From the NCBI GenBank assembly GCA_017554335.1, contig JAFZIO010000048.1, positions 1 through 55,117 on the forward strand: DNA of 55,117 nucleotides, written 5' to 3'. This DNA comes from Bacteroidales bacterium. Its GTDB lineage: Bacteria; Bacteroidota; Bacteroidia; Bacteroidales; UBA932. Positions 16,111-24,435 of the stretch are shown one piece after another; the stretch's first letter is position 1; the number at the start of each line of letters is the position of its first letter. The notes under the pieces were generated by a model. That model saw only the letters and a list, made by a program, of their open reading frames with translations. It did not search any database and had not been told where the DNA came from. The position numbers and the translations under genes were made by a program.

Positions 16111-17309
16111 GAACGTTGACCCGCATAGTACTTACGGCGCTGCTGCTGGCCTGCTGCCTCCCCCTGGGGGCGCAGAGCCTCTCGTCCAGAAAAGACAAAA
16201 AGGCGCGGCTGGAGCGCGACATACGCATACTTGAGCAGCAGCTCCAGACGGCTACGGCCAAAAGCAACTCCGCGGCCACCCAGCTGAACATCCTCCGTGC
16301 CCAGACGGCCGCACGCAAGGAGCTCCTGCAGGACAGCGAAAAGGAGCTCCGTCAGCTTACCGACAGCGCGCGCCTCTGCCAGAAGGAGGTGGAACGTGTG
16401 CAGGCGCGCCTGGATACCATGACCTACTATTACGGGCGCCTGGTCCACAATGCCTACAAGAACCGCGACTCGCGCATGTGGTACATGTATATACTTGCCA
16501 GCGAGAACCTGGGCCAGGGCATGCGGCGCTACGGTTACCTGCGCCAGCTGTCTTCCCAGATGAACGAGCAGGGGCGGCGTATTGGTGAGGAGCGCGACTG
16601 CCTGCAGCAGGAGAAGCAGCGGCTGGACAGTCTCCGCACGCAGGCCCGCCGTATCCGTGACGAGAGGGCCGTGGAGCTGGATAAGGTTCGGAAAGAAGAA
16701 AGCAGGTCACAGCAGCTGGTAGACCAGCTCCAGAAAGACCGCAGGACCTACCAGAACCAGCTGGCTGCCAAGCGCAAGGAGGTTGAGGCCTTGAACCGTG
16801 AGATCGAGAGGCTCATCCGTCAGGAGATGGAGGGCGGCAAAGACAAAGGCAAGGGCAGGAACGGAGGCAAGAAGACGCAGACCAAGATAGACACCGCCCT
16901 TTCCGACCAGTTCTCCGCCAACAAGGGCAAACTTCCATGGCCTGCCGAGGGCAGGGTGGTCAGCCACTTCGGCCGCAATCCCCATCCGGTCTACACCAAG
17001 CTGGAAATGCCTTTCAACAACGGTGTGGGCATTGCCGTAGACAAGGACGCCCCCGTAATGGCGGTGTTCAACGGAGTGGTCAAGCAGATAGTCGTAGTGC
17101 CCGGCTACAACCAGTGCGTTCTGGTGCAGCACGGAGAATATTTCACTTTCTATTGCAAACTGGGCTCGGTAGCCGTGAAAGCCGGCGACAAGGTCAAGAC
17201 CGGCCAGGTGCTCGGTCACGTGGCCACGGGCTTCGACGACATCCAGGTCCACTTCCAGCTCTGGAAGGGACGCGATCCGCAGGATCCGGAAAAGTGGCTG
17301 AGGAAGTAG
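16107..17309 (+). CDS. EnvC-like murein hydrolase activator (M23 fold, degenerate active site)
   Basis: A 400-residue periplasmic protein: signal peptide (1-22), long coiled coil (about 28-100 and 150-250), Lys/Gly linker, then a C-terminal LytM/M23 domain (about 275-400). The zinc ligands are not conserved: the HxxxD position reads NNGVGIAVD, and HLHFE is replaced by QVHFQLW. This is typical of EnvC, which does not cut peptidoglycan but activates N-acetylmuramyl-L-alanine amidases at the septum. An activator role is therefore inferred. Its ATG overlaps the TPR gene stop by 4 bp. Confidence 0.88.
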   Translation: MRTLTRIVLTALLLACCLPLGAQSLSSRKDKKARLERDIRILEQQLQTATAKSNSAATQLNILRAQTAARKELLQDSEKELRQLTDSARLCQKEVERVQARLDTMTYYYGRLVHNAYKNRDSRMWYMYILASENLGQGMRRYGYLRQLSSQMNEQGRRIGEERDCLQQEKQRLDSLRTQARRIRDERAVELDKVRKEESRSQQLVDQLQKDRRTYQNQLAAKRKEVEALNREIERLIRQEMEGGKDKGKGRNGGKKTQTKIDTALSDQFSANKGKLPWPAEGRVVSHFGRNPHPVYTKLEMPFNNGVGIAVDKDAPVMAVFNGVVKQIVVVPGYNQCVLVQHGEYFTFYCKLGSVAVKAGDKVKTGQVLGHVATGFDDIQVHFQLWKGRDPQDPEKWLRK

Positions 17310-17318
17310 CGGGCGGAA

Positions 17319-17972
17319 TTATTCCTCCCCTATGACCCAGACGAGGACGTGGCGGTCGAAGGTGATGTACTCGAGCTTGAGTTCCTCTTCGTAGCCGTCC
17401 TTGTTGATGAACGTGGCGTCCAGTTCGCCTTCCTTGCGGGGGCGTACGGCCTCTATCTCAATCTGCTCGGCGAAGTCCACGTTGTACTGCGACATCTTCT
17501 TGTAGACGGCTTCCTTGGCGCACCAGTAGATTGCCAGCTGGGTGCGGCGGTCGTCGGCGTCGTCGTCGAGTTCGTCGATTTCTTCTTCCGACAGGGCCTT
17601 CTTCTCCACGGCGCTGAAGTCGCGGTCCAGGGACTCGCAGTCGATGCCGACTTCTTCCACGTCGTTGAGTATCACGGCCACGTATTTGTCTGTATGGGTG
17701 ATGCTGATGTTGATGGCGTTGTTCTCTATGTAAGGCTTGCCGTTGTCGTGATGGCTGAGGTAAACCTTCTCTTCGAACATGACGTCAAGGAGCGCACGCA
17801 CTGCAAGCTTCTGCTTGCGCATGGACTCACTTTTTATGTATGAAATTTCCTCGAGTTCGTCGGAGGGGATGGAGGTGAGAGCGCGAAGCTCGGCTTCGGT
17901 CTCGGTAATTTGCCAGACGCCTATCCGCGAGTGATAGTCGTCGTCAAGGTCTTTCTGTAGATATAGTGCCAT
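17319..17972 (-). CDS. 4'-phosphopantetheinyl transferase superfamily protein
   Basis: A 217-residue cytosolic enzyme that should move the phosphopantetheine arm of CoA onto acyl or peptidyl carrier proteins. Sfp-type motifs are present: ISITHTDKYVAV, then VGIDCESLDRDF with the Mg-binding Asp, and WCAKEAVYKKM with the conserved Trp-Lys-Glu. The length matches the Sfp/HetI/AcpT class rather than the small AcpS. It is convergent with the EnvC-like gene and divergent from mdh. No carrier-protein gene is nearby, so the substrate is open. Confidence 0.88.
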   Translation of the reverse strand: MALYLQKDLDDDYHSRIGVWQITETEAELRALTSIPSDELEEISYIKSESMRKQKLAVRALLDVMFEEKVYLSHHDNGKPYIENNAINISITHTDKYVAVILNDVEEVGIDCESLDRDFSAVEKKALSEEEIDELDDDADDRRTQLAIYWCAKEAVYKKMSQYNVDFAEQIEIEAVRPRKEGELDATFINKDGYEEELKLEYITFDRHVLVWVIGEE

Positions 17973-17989
17973 AAACAGTTATAACGTGA

Positions 17990-17997
17990 CAAAGATA
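17990..17997 (-). promoter_or_regulatory. -7 box of the phosphopantetheinyl transferase gene
   Basis: TATCTTTG on the minus strand, an exact TAnnTTTG match, 17 bp before the ATG at 17972. Confidence 0.55.
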
Positions 17998-18027
17998 GTG
18001 ATTATTTTTATTATGCAAGAAATTTTG

Positions 18028-18035
18028 TAATTTTG
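18028..18035 (+). promoter_or_regulatory. -7 box of mdh
   Basis: TAATTTTG, an exact match 35 bp before the mdh ATG at 18071, in the divergent gap with the phosphopantetheinyl transferase gene. Confidence 0.55.
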
Positions 18036-18070
18036 CCGCGCCTTTTGGTGAACCATATTATTAAAAAGAT

Positions 18071-19063
18071 ATGAAGTATTTGACAAACGAAAAATTGACC
18101 ATCGTGGGTGCCGGCGGAATGATCGGCTCCAACATGGCACAGACCGCTCTCATGCTCGGTCTCACTCCCAACATCTGCCTTTATGATATTTTTGAGCCCG
18201 GTGTTCACGGAGTAGCAGAGGAAATTTATCATTGCGCTTTCGAAGGTGCCAACGTTACCTGGACCGTAGATCCCGCTGTCGCATTCAAGGACGCCAAGTT
18301 CATCATCTCTTCCGGCGGCGCTCCCCGCAAGGAGGGCATGACCCGCGAAGACCTGCTCAAGGGCAACTGCCAGATTGCAGCAGAGTTCGGCGACCTCATC
18401 AAGAAGTACTGCCCCGATGTCAAGCACGTTGTCGTTATCTTCAACCCCGCCGACGTCACCGCTCTTACAGCACTTATCCACTCCGGACTTAAGCCCAACC
18501 AGCTTACCTCCCTCGCAGCCCTGGACAGCACCCGTCTCCAGGAGGCTCTCGCCGCAGAATTCGGCGTACAGCAGTGCAAGGTTACCGGAGCCCACACTTA
18601 CGGCGGTCACGGTGAGGCCATGGCAGTTTTCGCCAGCGAGGCACTCATCGACGGCACTCCTCTCGCAGAGAAGAATCTCTCCGCAGAGCGCTGGACAGAA
18701 ATCAAGCACGCCACCATTCAGGGCGGCTCCAACATCATCAAGCTCCGTGGCCGCAGCTCCTTCCAGAGCCCTGCATACCAGGCCGTCAAGATGATTGAGG
18801 CTGCAATGGGCGGTCCCAAGTTCACCTGGCCCGCCGGCTGCTACGTAAACGCTCCCGAGCTCGGTTACCAGAACGTTATGATGGCCATGCCGACCGTCAT
18901 CGACGCCGAGGGTGTACACTACACCGCTCCCAAGGGCACCGCTGCAGAAATGGCCGACCTCCAGGCATCTTACGAGCACCTCTGCAAGATGCGTGACGAG
19001 ATCGTCAGCCTCGGTATCGTTCCTCCCGTCGCAGAGTGGAAAAAGGAGAATCCGAACCTGTAG
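18071..19063 (+). CDS. mdh: Malate dehydrogenase (NAD-dependent)
   Basis: Interconverts malate and oxaloacetate. In gut Bacteroidales it mainly runs the reductive branch of the TCA cycle towards fumarate and succinate/propionate. It has 330 residues. The N-terminal nucleotide-binding loop is IVGAGGMIGSNMAQT, followed by SGGAPRKEGMTREDLL with the substrate-binding Arg residues and FNPADVTA. The catalytic His lies in GAHTYGGHGEAMAVF. Codon use here is smoother than in its neighbours (many GCC, ATC and CTC), in keeping with high expression. It has its own promoter and a terminator downstream. Confidence 0.94.
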   Translation: MKYLTNEKLTIVGAGGMIGSNMAQTALMLGLTPNICLYDIFEPGVHGVAEEIYHCAFEGANVTWTVDPAVAFKDAKFIISSGGAPRKEGMTREDLLKGNCQIAAEFGDLIKKYCPDVKHVVVIFNPADVTALTALIHSGLKPNQLTSLAALDSTRLQEALAAEFGVQQCKVTGAHTYGGHGEAMAVFASEALIDGTPLAEKNLSAERWTEIKHATIQGGSNIIKLRGRSSFQSPAYQAVKMIEAAMGGPKFTWPAGCYVNAPELGYQNVMMAMPTVIDAEGVHYTAPKGTAAEMADLQASYEHLCKMRDEIVSLGIVPPVAEWKKENPNL

Positions 19064-19088
19064 GACTACAGTACATTCTTAATTATAC

Positions 19089-19132
19089 TTCCCGGAACGA
19101 AAACAATCATTTTGTTCCGGGAATTTACTTTT
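19089..19132 (+). terminator. Rho-independent terminator after mdh
   Basis: TTCCCGGAAC (19089-19098) pairs with GTTCCGGGAA (19114-19123) around a 15-nt A/T-rich loop, followed by a T-rich tract (TTTACTTTTTT). Confidence 0.8.
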
Positions 19133-19172
19133 TTGCCATTTTTGGAACAAAACAGAGCGATTTGTTCCCGGC

Positions 19173-19203
19173 TTTGCACTTGCATCTCTTTTTCCTATCT
19201 TTG
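19173..19203 (+). promoter_or_regulatory. Full -33/-7 promoter of the LolD-like gene, leaderless
   Basis: TTTG at 19173-19176 and TATCTTTG at 19196-19203 are separated by 19 bp, the textbook Bacteroides spacing. The ATG at 19208 is only 4 bp after the -7 box, so the transcript should begin at or beyond the start codon. Confidence 0.7.
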
Positions 19204-19207
19204 CACC

Positions 19208-19876
19208 ATGATTATCAACGCGCACGACATCCATAAGAGCTACGGCACTCTGGAGGTACTCAAAGGCATAGACCTGGAGGTGCCCCAGGGCGAGATTTTG
19301 TCCATCACCGGAGCCTCGGGAGCGGGTAAGACCACTCTCCTCCAGATACTCGGAACCCTTTCCACGCCGGACGGGGGTACCCTGGAGATAGATGGCACCA
19401 AGGTGTTCGACGGCAGCGGCCGCTCCCTGAAAGGAGACGCGCTTGCCGCTTTCCGCGGACGTAAAATAGGCTTTGTCTTCCAGGCCCACCACCTGCTGCC
19501 GGAGTTTACCGCCATGGAGAATGTGATGATACCCGCGCTGATAGCGGGCCGCTCCTCCCAGTCTGCAAAGGCCGACGCCAGGCGCCTGCTGGAGCTGGTC
19601 GGCCTGAAGGAACGCGGTACGCACAAGCCGTCCGAGCTCTCCGGAGGCGAGCAGCAGAGGGTCGCAATCGCACGTGCGCTAGTCAACAGTCCGGCGGTGC
19701 TCTTTGCCGACGAGCCTACCGGCAACCTTGATTCCGCCACCAAGCAGGAAATCCACAAGCTCCTCTTCAGCTTGCGTGACTCCCTGGGGCAGACCATAGT
19801 AATTGTTACCCACGATCCCGAGCTCGCCGCGTTGTGCGACCGCAGCCTCGTGATGAAGGACGGCCAGTTTGTCTAA
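19208..19876 (+). CDS. lolD: ABC transporter ATP-binding protein, LolD-like
   Basis: A 222-residue ATPase. Walker A is [11 protein letters not shown], the Q-loop [12 protein letters not shown], the signature [15 protein letters not shown], Walker [13 protein letters not shown], and the switch His VTHD. The QAHHLLPEF and [13 protein letters not shown] pattern fits the LolD/MacB subfamily, which powers lipoprotein or peptide extraction from the inner membrane. No LolC/E permease gene is present, as is usual where these genes are scattered. The start is the ATG at 19208, placed right after a strong promoter; a longer frame upstream would have to cross that promoter. It overlaps the MATE gene by 8 bp. 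Confidence 0.88.
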   Translation: MIINAHDIHKSYGTLEVLKGIDLEVPQGEILSITGASGAGKTTLLQILGTLSTPDGGTLEIDGTKVFDGSGRSLKGDALAAFRGRKIGFVFQAHHLLPEFTAMENVMIPALIAGRSSQSAKADARRLLELVGLKERGTHKPSELSGGEQQRVAIARALVNSPAVLFADEPTGNLDSATKQEIHKLLFSLRDSLGQTIVIVTHDPELAALCDRSLVMKDGQFV

Positions 19877-21278
19877 AGGTTTGTCTGCCAAAGATATATT
19901 GCTTGCCCGCCTGAGGAATGGCGAGACCATGAGCCGCGGCCAGCAGCTCAAGCTTACCCTTATGCTTGCGGTGCCGGCCATCCTGGCCCAGCTCTCCAGC
20001 GTGCTCATGCAGTATATCGACTCCGCCATGGTTGGTCATCTGGGGTCGAATGAAGCTGCGTCCATTGGTCTCGTGGCCTCCTGTACATGGCTCTTCAACG
20101 GCTTCGCGCTGGCGGTCATTACCGGCTTTACCGTGCAGGTGGCCCATGCCTGCGGCGCCAAGGACTTCGACCGCGCCCGCGGGCTCCTGCGCCAGGGCCT
20201 CTTCAGCGTGAGCCTCTTTTCCGTCGGTCTTGCCGTCGTGGGCCTGCTGATAACGGGACCCCTTCCGATGTGGCTGGGCGGCACGGAGGCAATACATGCG
20301 GACGCATCCGCCTACTTCAGAATATACTCCGCCTTCCTGCCCATCAGTATGGCGGGGTGGGCCGCCAATGCCATGCTTCAGTCGAGCGGCAACATGAAGG
20401 TCCCGAGCATCATCTACGTGGCCATGTGCGCCCTGGACGTGGTGTTCAACTATATCTTCATCTATCTGCTGGACATGGGTGTCGAGGGGGCCGCATGGGG
20501 TACGGGAGTAGCGGAAACCATCGCCTCCGCCTGCGGCATATGGTATGCCGCCACCAGGTCGGAAGAACTGAAAATCAAAGGTGTGAAGGGTTCCCTTATA
20601 CCCCCTCCGGCTATACGCAAGGCCGCTTTCAGCGTCACCGGGCCGCTCTGGCTGCAGAATGTCGTGATGCGCGGAGCCTACGTCGCCAGCACCCTGATCG
20701 TGGCGCCGCTGGGGCCTGTAAGCATCGCCGCCAACGCCTTCGCCATTACGGCGGAGAGCTTCTGCTACATGCCGGGATTCGGCCTTGAGGAGGCGTCCAC
20801 CACGCTGGTCGGGCAGAGCCTGGGCGCCAGACGGCGAGACCTTGCCCGCCGCTTCGGATGGACCACTATAGGCATGGGAATGGCCATGATGTCGCTGCTG
20901 GCGGTGGCCATGTTCGCCTTTGCGCCGCAAATGATGGGCATCATGAGCAACGACCCCGATGTGGTGTCCCTTGGCGCCCGCGTGCTGCGCATAGAGGCCT
21001 TCGCAGAAGCGTTTTACGCCGCTTCCATAGTCGGTTTCGGAGTTTGCGCCGGAGCCGGTCAGACACTCGTCCCCACTATAATAAACTTCGGCACGATGTG
21101 GATCGTGCGCATTGGTCTGGCATTGATTTTGACGCCTCGTTACGGCCTGACCGGATATTGGATTGCTATGTGTCTGGAACTCAGCTTCCGGGGCCTCCTC
21201 TATCTGGTCTATGTGAGGAGCGGCCACTGGCTCAAGAAATGGGCTCCGGCTCCCGCAACTTTAGATAACAATTGCTAA
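19869..21278 (+). CDS. MATE-family multidrug/sodium antiporter
   Basis: Inner-membrane exporter using an ion gradient. It has 469 residues and about 12 hydrophobic helices in two MatE halves (about 20-190 and 245-410). Typical MATE segments are visible: [20 protein letters not shown], then [14 protein letters not shown], and [18 protein letters not shown] in the second half. The frame opens with a TTG at 19869, overlapping the LolD-like stop by 8 bp. The first ATG is at 19929 ([13 protein letters not shown]) and is a serious alternative start. The substrate is unknown. Confidence 0.9.
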   Translation: MSKGLSAKDILLARLRNGETMSRGQQLKLTLMLAVPAILAQLSSVLMQYIDSAMVGHLGSNEAASIGLVASCTWLFNGFALAVITGFTVQVAHACGAKDFDRARGLLRQGLFSVSLFSVGLAVVGLLITGPLPMWLGGTEAIHADASAYFRIYSAFLPISMAGWAANAMLQSSGNMKVPSIIYVAMCALDVVFNYIFIYLLDMGVEGAAWGTGVAETIASACGIWYAATRSEELKIKGVKGSLIPPPAIRKAAFSVTGPLWLQNVVMRGAYVASTLIVAPLGPVSIAANAFAITAESFCYMPGFGLEEASTTLVGQSLGARRRDLARRFGWTTIGMGMAMMSLLAVAMFAFAPQMMGIMSNDPDVVSLGARVLRIEAFAEAFYAASIVGFGVCAGAGQTLVPTIINFGTMWIVRIGLALILTPRYGLTGYWIAMCLELSFRGLLYLVYVRSGHWLKKWAPAPATLDNNC

Positions 21279-21301
21279 TTAGCGAAAAATTAGTACCTTT
21301 G
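21271..21301 (+). promoter_or_regulatory. Promoter of the first M23 peptidase gene, near-leaderless
   Basis: ATTG (21271-21274), a 19-bp spacer and TACCTTTG (21294-21301), ending 5 bp before the ATG at 21307. Confidence 0.6.
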
Positions 21302-21306
21302 CCGCG

Positions 21307-22296
21307 ATGAAGCGAATCGCCATCAACAGGGCTACCCTGAAGTATGAGGAACCACGTCTGCCCAAGTGGCAGGCGGTTCTGCATTTTATCGTGACCGCAA
21401 TAGCTGCGGTCGTAGTGGTAGCCGCGTTCTATTGGCTGTGGTTTGTGGAGCTGGGTAACGACCTCCCCAAAACGGTCTTTCTAAAGAAGCAGAACGATGA
21501 CTGGCAGGCACGAATGGAGGTCATCCGCCACAAACTCGACATTTACGAATCCACCCTCGACGGAATAGCCGCACGAAACAACGAAGTGTACCGTTCCATC
21601 TTTGCCCTCGATCCTGTAGTGGACAGCGCTTTCCGGGACAGCAGCAAGAATGCCATGAGCTCCCTGAACATGCGTCTGGATTGGGTCCAGGGCCGGATCG
21701 ATACCCAGATGGTGGCGCTGAACGAGGTGGCTCTGGTGGCCAAGAATGCAGGTGATATGGTGTCCTGTATTCCGGCCGTGCCGCCCATTCTTCCCAAGAA
21801 GGGGACATATCATCTTTCCAGTCCTTTCGGGGTTCGGACGGACCCGGTTTACGGTGGCGCGGCCAGGCATACCGGCCAGGATTTCGCATCCAAAATAGGC
21901 AATCCGGTTTATGCCACCGGCGACGGCATCGTTAAGAAAGTGGATTTCAAACACACCGGCTATGGCAACGAAGTCGTCATAGACCATGGCTTCGGATATG
22001 AGAGCCGTTACGCCCACCTGAGCACCATAAATGTCGGGGTGGGACAGACGGTCCACAGGGGAGACAAAATCGGTGAAGTAGGCAAGTCCGGCAAGTCCAC
22101 GGGTCCTCATCTGCATTATGAGGTGCTCTACAAAGGCAGCGCCGTGAATCCTATGAGTTTCATGGACATAAGCATGCCGGTTGATGAATATAAGGCAATG
22201 ACAGTCAAGCGGAAAGAGGAGAACGAGGGCACGCGGCCGACGGTTTCCTCGCTTGGCGAGAGACAGAAAAAACAAGGCACGAATGGGCGGAGGTAA
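21307..22296 (+). CDS. Membrane-anchored M23 peptidase, intact active site
   Basis: A 329-residue zinc endopeptidase of the LytM type that should cut peptidoglycan cross-links. One N-terminal membrane helix (about 24-50, AVLHFIVTAIAAVVVVAAFYW) is followed by a coiled-coil region. The C-terminal LytM domain (about 170-300) has the zinc ligands HTGQDF, RYAHLST and GPHLHYE. The long helical stalk and the position of the anchor resemble MepM/DipM-like enzymes. A second M23 gene follows with a 14-bp overlap, and a MerR regulator follows that. All three are probably cotranscribed. Confidence 0.93.
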   Translation: MKRIAINRATLKYEEPRLPKWQAVLHFIVTAIAAVVVVAAFYWLWFVELGNDLPKTVFLKKQNDDWQARMEVIRHKLDIYESTLDGIAARNNEVYRSIFALDPVVDSAFRDSSKNAMSSLNMRLDWVQGRIDTQMVALNEVALVAKNAGDMVSCIPAVPPILPKKGTYHLSSPFGVRTDPVYGGAARHTGQDFASKIGNPVYATGDGIVKKVDFKHTGYGNEVVIDHGFGYESRYAHLSTINVGVGQTVHRGDKIGEVGKSGKSTGPHLHYEVLYKGSAVNPMSFMDISMPVDEYKAMTVKRKEENEGTRPTVSSLGERQKKQGTNGRR

Positions 22297-23239
22297 TTAC
22301 GAAGTTGACTCGCGGAATTTACATATCCGCGAGACCGGCGGCCGCATCACGCGGGCCGTCTGGAGGGTCGTCAAATTCGTGCTCTCCGTAATCTCTCTGA
22401 CCATAGTTGCATATGTCGTGGTCTGCCAGTTCTACAGCACCGACGAGGAGAAGGCCATACAGGCGGAAAACAAGGCCTACGAGGAGCTCTATCCTGAACT
22501 TCCAAGGAAGCTTAACAACATAAGCAAAGACCTGGAAGAACTATCCAGACTGGACGACAAGATCTATGAGGACATCTTCAATGCAGACCCTCCGGCAGAC
22601 GACCCTATGTCGTCGCTGAGTATCTTCTTCGGCAGTGATTCCATCCCCGATTCCAAGCTGGTTTTCTACACCGCCCAGAAGGCCGACCGCCTCTCGGCAG
22701 ACGCTGAAAGGGTGGACAGCCTTTTCCGGAACATAGTCGCCTGCCTGCAGCAGGAGGGCTTCGTGATGCCGCCTATGGAACTGCCGCTGGGAGGCAGCAT
22801 CAGCTATACCCAGACGGGCGCCGGAACCGGCACGAAAATCAATCCTTTCTACACCACTCCGGCCCAGCATAACGGGGTCGATTTCATAGTGTCCCAGGGT
22901 ATGCCCATCATGGCTCCGGCCCCCGGAATCGTGAGCGACGTGACCCGGTCCCGCAAGGGAGAAGGGAATACCGTAACCATCAAGCATAAAGGCGGTTACA
23001 TAACCAGGTACGCTCACCTCTCGGACATCTTCGTTTCCAAGGGCCAGAGCGTCCGGAAGGGCGCCCGCATAGCCACCGCCGGCATGTCCGGAAACTCCTA
23101 TGCGCCGCACCTCCATTACGAGGTCTGGCGGGACAGCACCATGCTGGATCCGCTAAACTACATCTTTGCTTCCGTTACCCCGGAAGACTATACCAACATG
23201 GTCTTTATGGCCCAGCACACCAAGCAATCAATGGATTAA
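22283..23239 (+). CDS. Membrane-anchored M23 peptidase, second tandem copy
   Basis: A 318-residue relative of the preceding gene: N-terminal helix at about 30-55 (VVKFVLSVISLTIVAYVVV), extracytoplasmic helical stalk, then a LytM domain (about 190-305). The ligands QHNGVDF, RYAHLSD and APHLHYE are all intact. I chose the ATG at 22283 (MGGGNYEVDSRN), overlapping the upstream gene by 14 bp; an in-frame TTG 30 bp upstream is possible. The two copies differ in the linker and catalytic loop, so they probably have different cross-link preferences or partners. Confidence 0.92.
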   Translation: MGGGNYEVDSRNLHIRETGGRITRAVWRVVKFVLSVISLTIVAYVVVCQFYSTDEEKAIQAENKAYEELYPELPRKLNNISKDLEELSRLDDKIYEDIFNADPPADDPMSSLSIFFGSDSIPDSKLVFYTAQKADRLSADAERVDSLFRNIVACLQQEGFVMPPMELPLGGSISYTQTGAGTGTKINPFYTTPAQHNGVDFIVSQGMPIMAPAPGIVSDVTRSRKGEGNTVTIKHKGGYITRYAHLSDIFVSKGQSVRKGARIATAGMSGNSYAPHLHYEVWRDSTMLDPLNYIFASVTPEDYTNMVFMAQHTKQSMD

Positions 23240-23243
23240 CAAT

Positions 23244-23561
23244 ATGGAAAAACTCTACTACACCATCAGCGAAACCGCGGAGCTGCTCGGGGAGTCCGTA
23301 TCCCTCGTCCGCTTCTGGTCCAATTCTTTCCCCAAGCTGATCAAGCCCAGGCGCAATGCCAAGGGCAACAGGCAGTACACGGCAGCCGATATAGATGTGC
23401 TCAAGCAGATTCACTTCCTGGTCAAAGACAAGGGCCTTACCCTGGAAGGCGCCGGGAAGCAGATTGCCGCAGAAAAATCTCCGGTCAGCAACTCGGTAAA
23501 GGCTATCGAGTCCCTGAAGGAAATCAGGGCCCAACTTATGGAGATTAAGAATTCCATTTAA
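23244..23561 (+). CDS. MerR-family transcriptional regulator
   Basis: A 105-residue protein with a winged-helix MerR domain: LYYTISETAELLGESVSLVR, then FWSNSFPKLIKPRRNAKGN, and RQYTAADIDVLKQIHFLVK. A short C-terminal helical tail follows and no effector domain is visible. Small proteins of this kind are common in Bacteroidales, often next to M23 or Mg transport genes. The start is the ATG at 23244, 4 bp after the M23 stop; an earlier frame opening would lie inside the M23 gene. It is the last gene before an independent promoter at 23575. Confidence 0.88.
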   Translation: MEKLYYTISETAELLGESVSLVRFWSNSFPKLIKPRRNAKGNRQYTAADIDVLKQIHFLVKDKGLTLEGAGKQIAAEKSPVSNSVKAIESLKEIRAQLMEIKNSI

Positions 23562-23574
23562 AGAAAAAAATTCA

Positions 23575-23582
23575 TACCTTTG
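23575..23582 (+). promoter_or_regulatory. -7 box of the zinc-ribbon/dnaB/rnf gene train
   Basis: TACCTTTG, an exact match 31 bp before the ATG at 23614. It heads a run of ten close-packed genes ending at 31769. Confidence 0.55.
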
Positions 23583-23613
23583 CAGTTCTTTAGAAAAATA
23601 TTAGTATCAACAT

Positions 23614-24435
23614 ATGGCCGCAACTAAGAAAACAAAGAAAATCGGAACCCCGATTGACGAACGCGAAACCTTCGTTTCCCTGCAGAAAAACTTTGCAGAT
23701 TCCGAGTCCAATACCGAAGAAAAACTTAAGATTCTTTACGACCTGCAGAACGCAGACAACGAGATAGAAAAACTGGTCCAGCTCCGCGGTGAGCTGCCCG
23801 CAGAAGTCGCAGCCCTCGAGACCGAGGTTGACGGATGCAACGCCAGGATTGCCGGCATCGAGGAAGTCATCGCCCAGTACAACCAGAACATCGACGCGAT
23901 GAACGAGGATATCGTAAGCCTCGACGCAGAAATCGAGAAGTACCGCAAGCAGCTGGAGAAGATCTCCAACAGCCGCGAGTTCGACTCCATCAACAAGGAG
24001 CTCGAGAATCTCGGAATCCTCCGCAAGATAGACGAGAAGAAGATTGGCGAGTCCCGCGAGGCCATCGCAGAGAACAAAGCCACCATCCAGCGCATACAGG
24101 AGAAGCTCGAGGTCCTCGGCATCGACCTGGAGGCCAAGAAGGAAGAGCTCGCAGTTATCGTCGAGTCCACCGCCAAGGAAGAGAAGACCCTCGTGAAGAA
24201 GCGCGAGGAGCTTGCTGCCCTTCTGGACGAGCGTACCATCAGCGCATACGACCGCATCCGCGCCAGCGTGCACAACCACCTTGCCGTGGTTACCGTGTTC
24301 AACGGCGACTCCTGCGGCGGCTGCTTCAGTACCATCACCCCGCAACGTCTCATCGACATCGCATCCGGCAAGCGCCTGGTGATCTGCGAACACTGCGGGC
24401 GAATTATCGTGGCTACGCCACAGAATGCTGAATAA
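23614..24435 (+). CDS. Coiled-coil protein with C-terminal C4 zinc ribbon
   Basis: A 273-residue protein. Residues about 35-205 form an almost continuous coiled coil (for example LQNADNEIEKLVQLRGEL and SLDAEIEKYRKQLEKISNS). The C-terminus holds two Cys pairs, GDSCGGCFS and VICEHCGRI, which form the zinc ribbon (zf-RING_7/CT398 type). This family is widespread and its job is unclear; nucleic-acid or flagellar-adaptor roles have been suggested for relatives. The stop overlaps the dnaB start (TAATG), pointing to coupling with the replicative helicase. Confidence 0.88.
   Translation: MAATKKTKKIGTPIDERETFVSLQKNFADSESNTEEKLKILYDLQNADNEIEKLVQLRGELPAEVAALETEVDGCNARIAGIEEVIAQYNQNIDAMNEDIVSLDAEIEKYRKQLEKISNSREFDSINKELENLGILRKIDEKKIGESREAIAENKATIQRIQEKLEVLGIDLEAKKEELAVIVESTAKEEKTLVKKREELAALLDERTISAYDRIRASVHNHLAVVTVFNGDSCGGCFSTITPQRLIDIASGKRLVICEHCGRIIVATPQNAE

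Noticed and set aside
19806-21227. A 473-codon minus-strand frame opposite the MATE gene
   Set aside because: The product is His/Gly/Arg-rich with no fold signature, while the plus strand has clear MATE helices.
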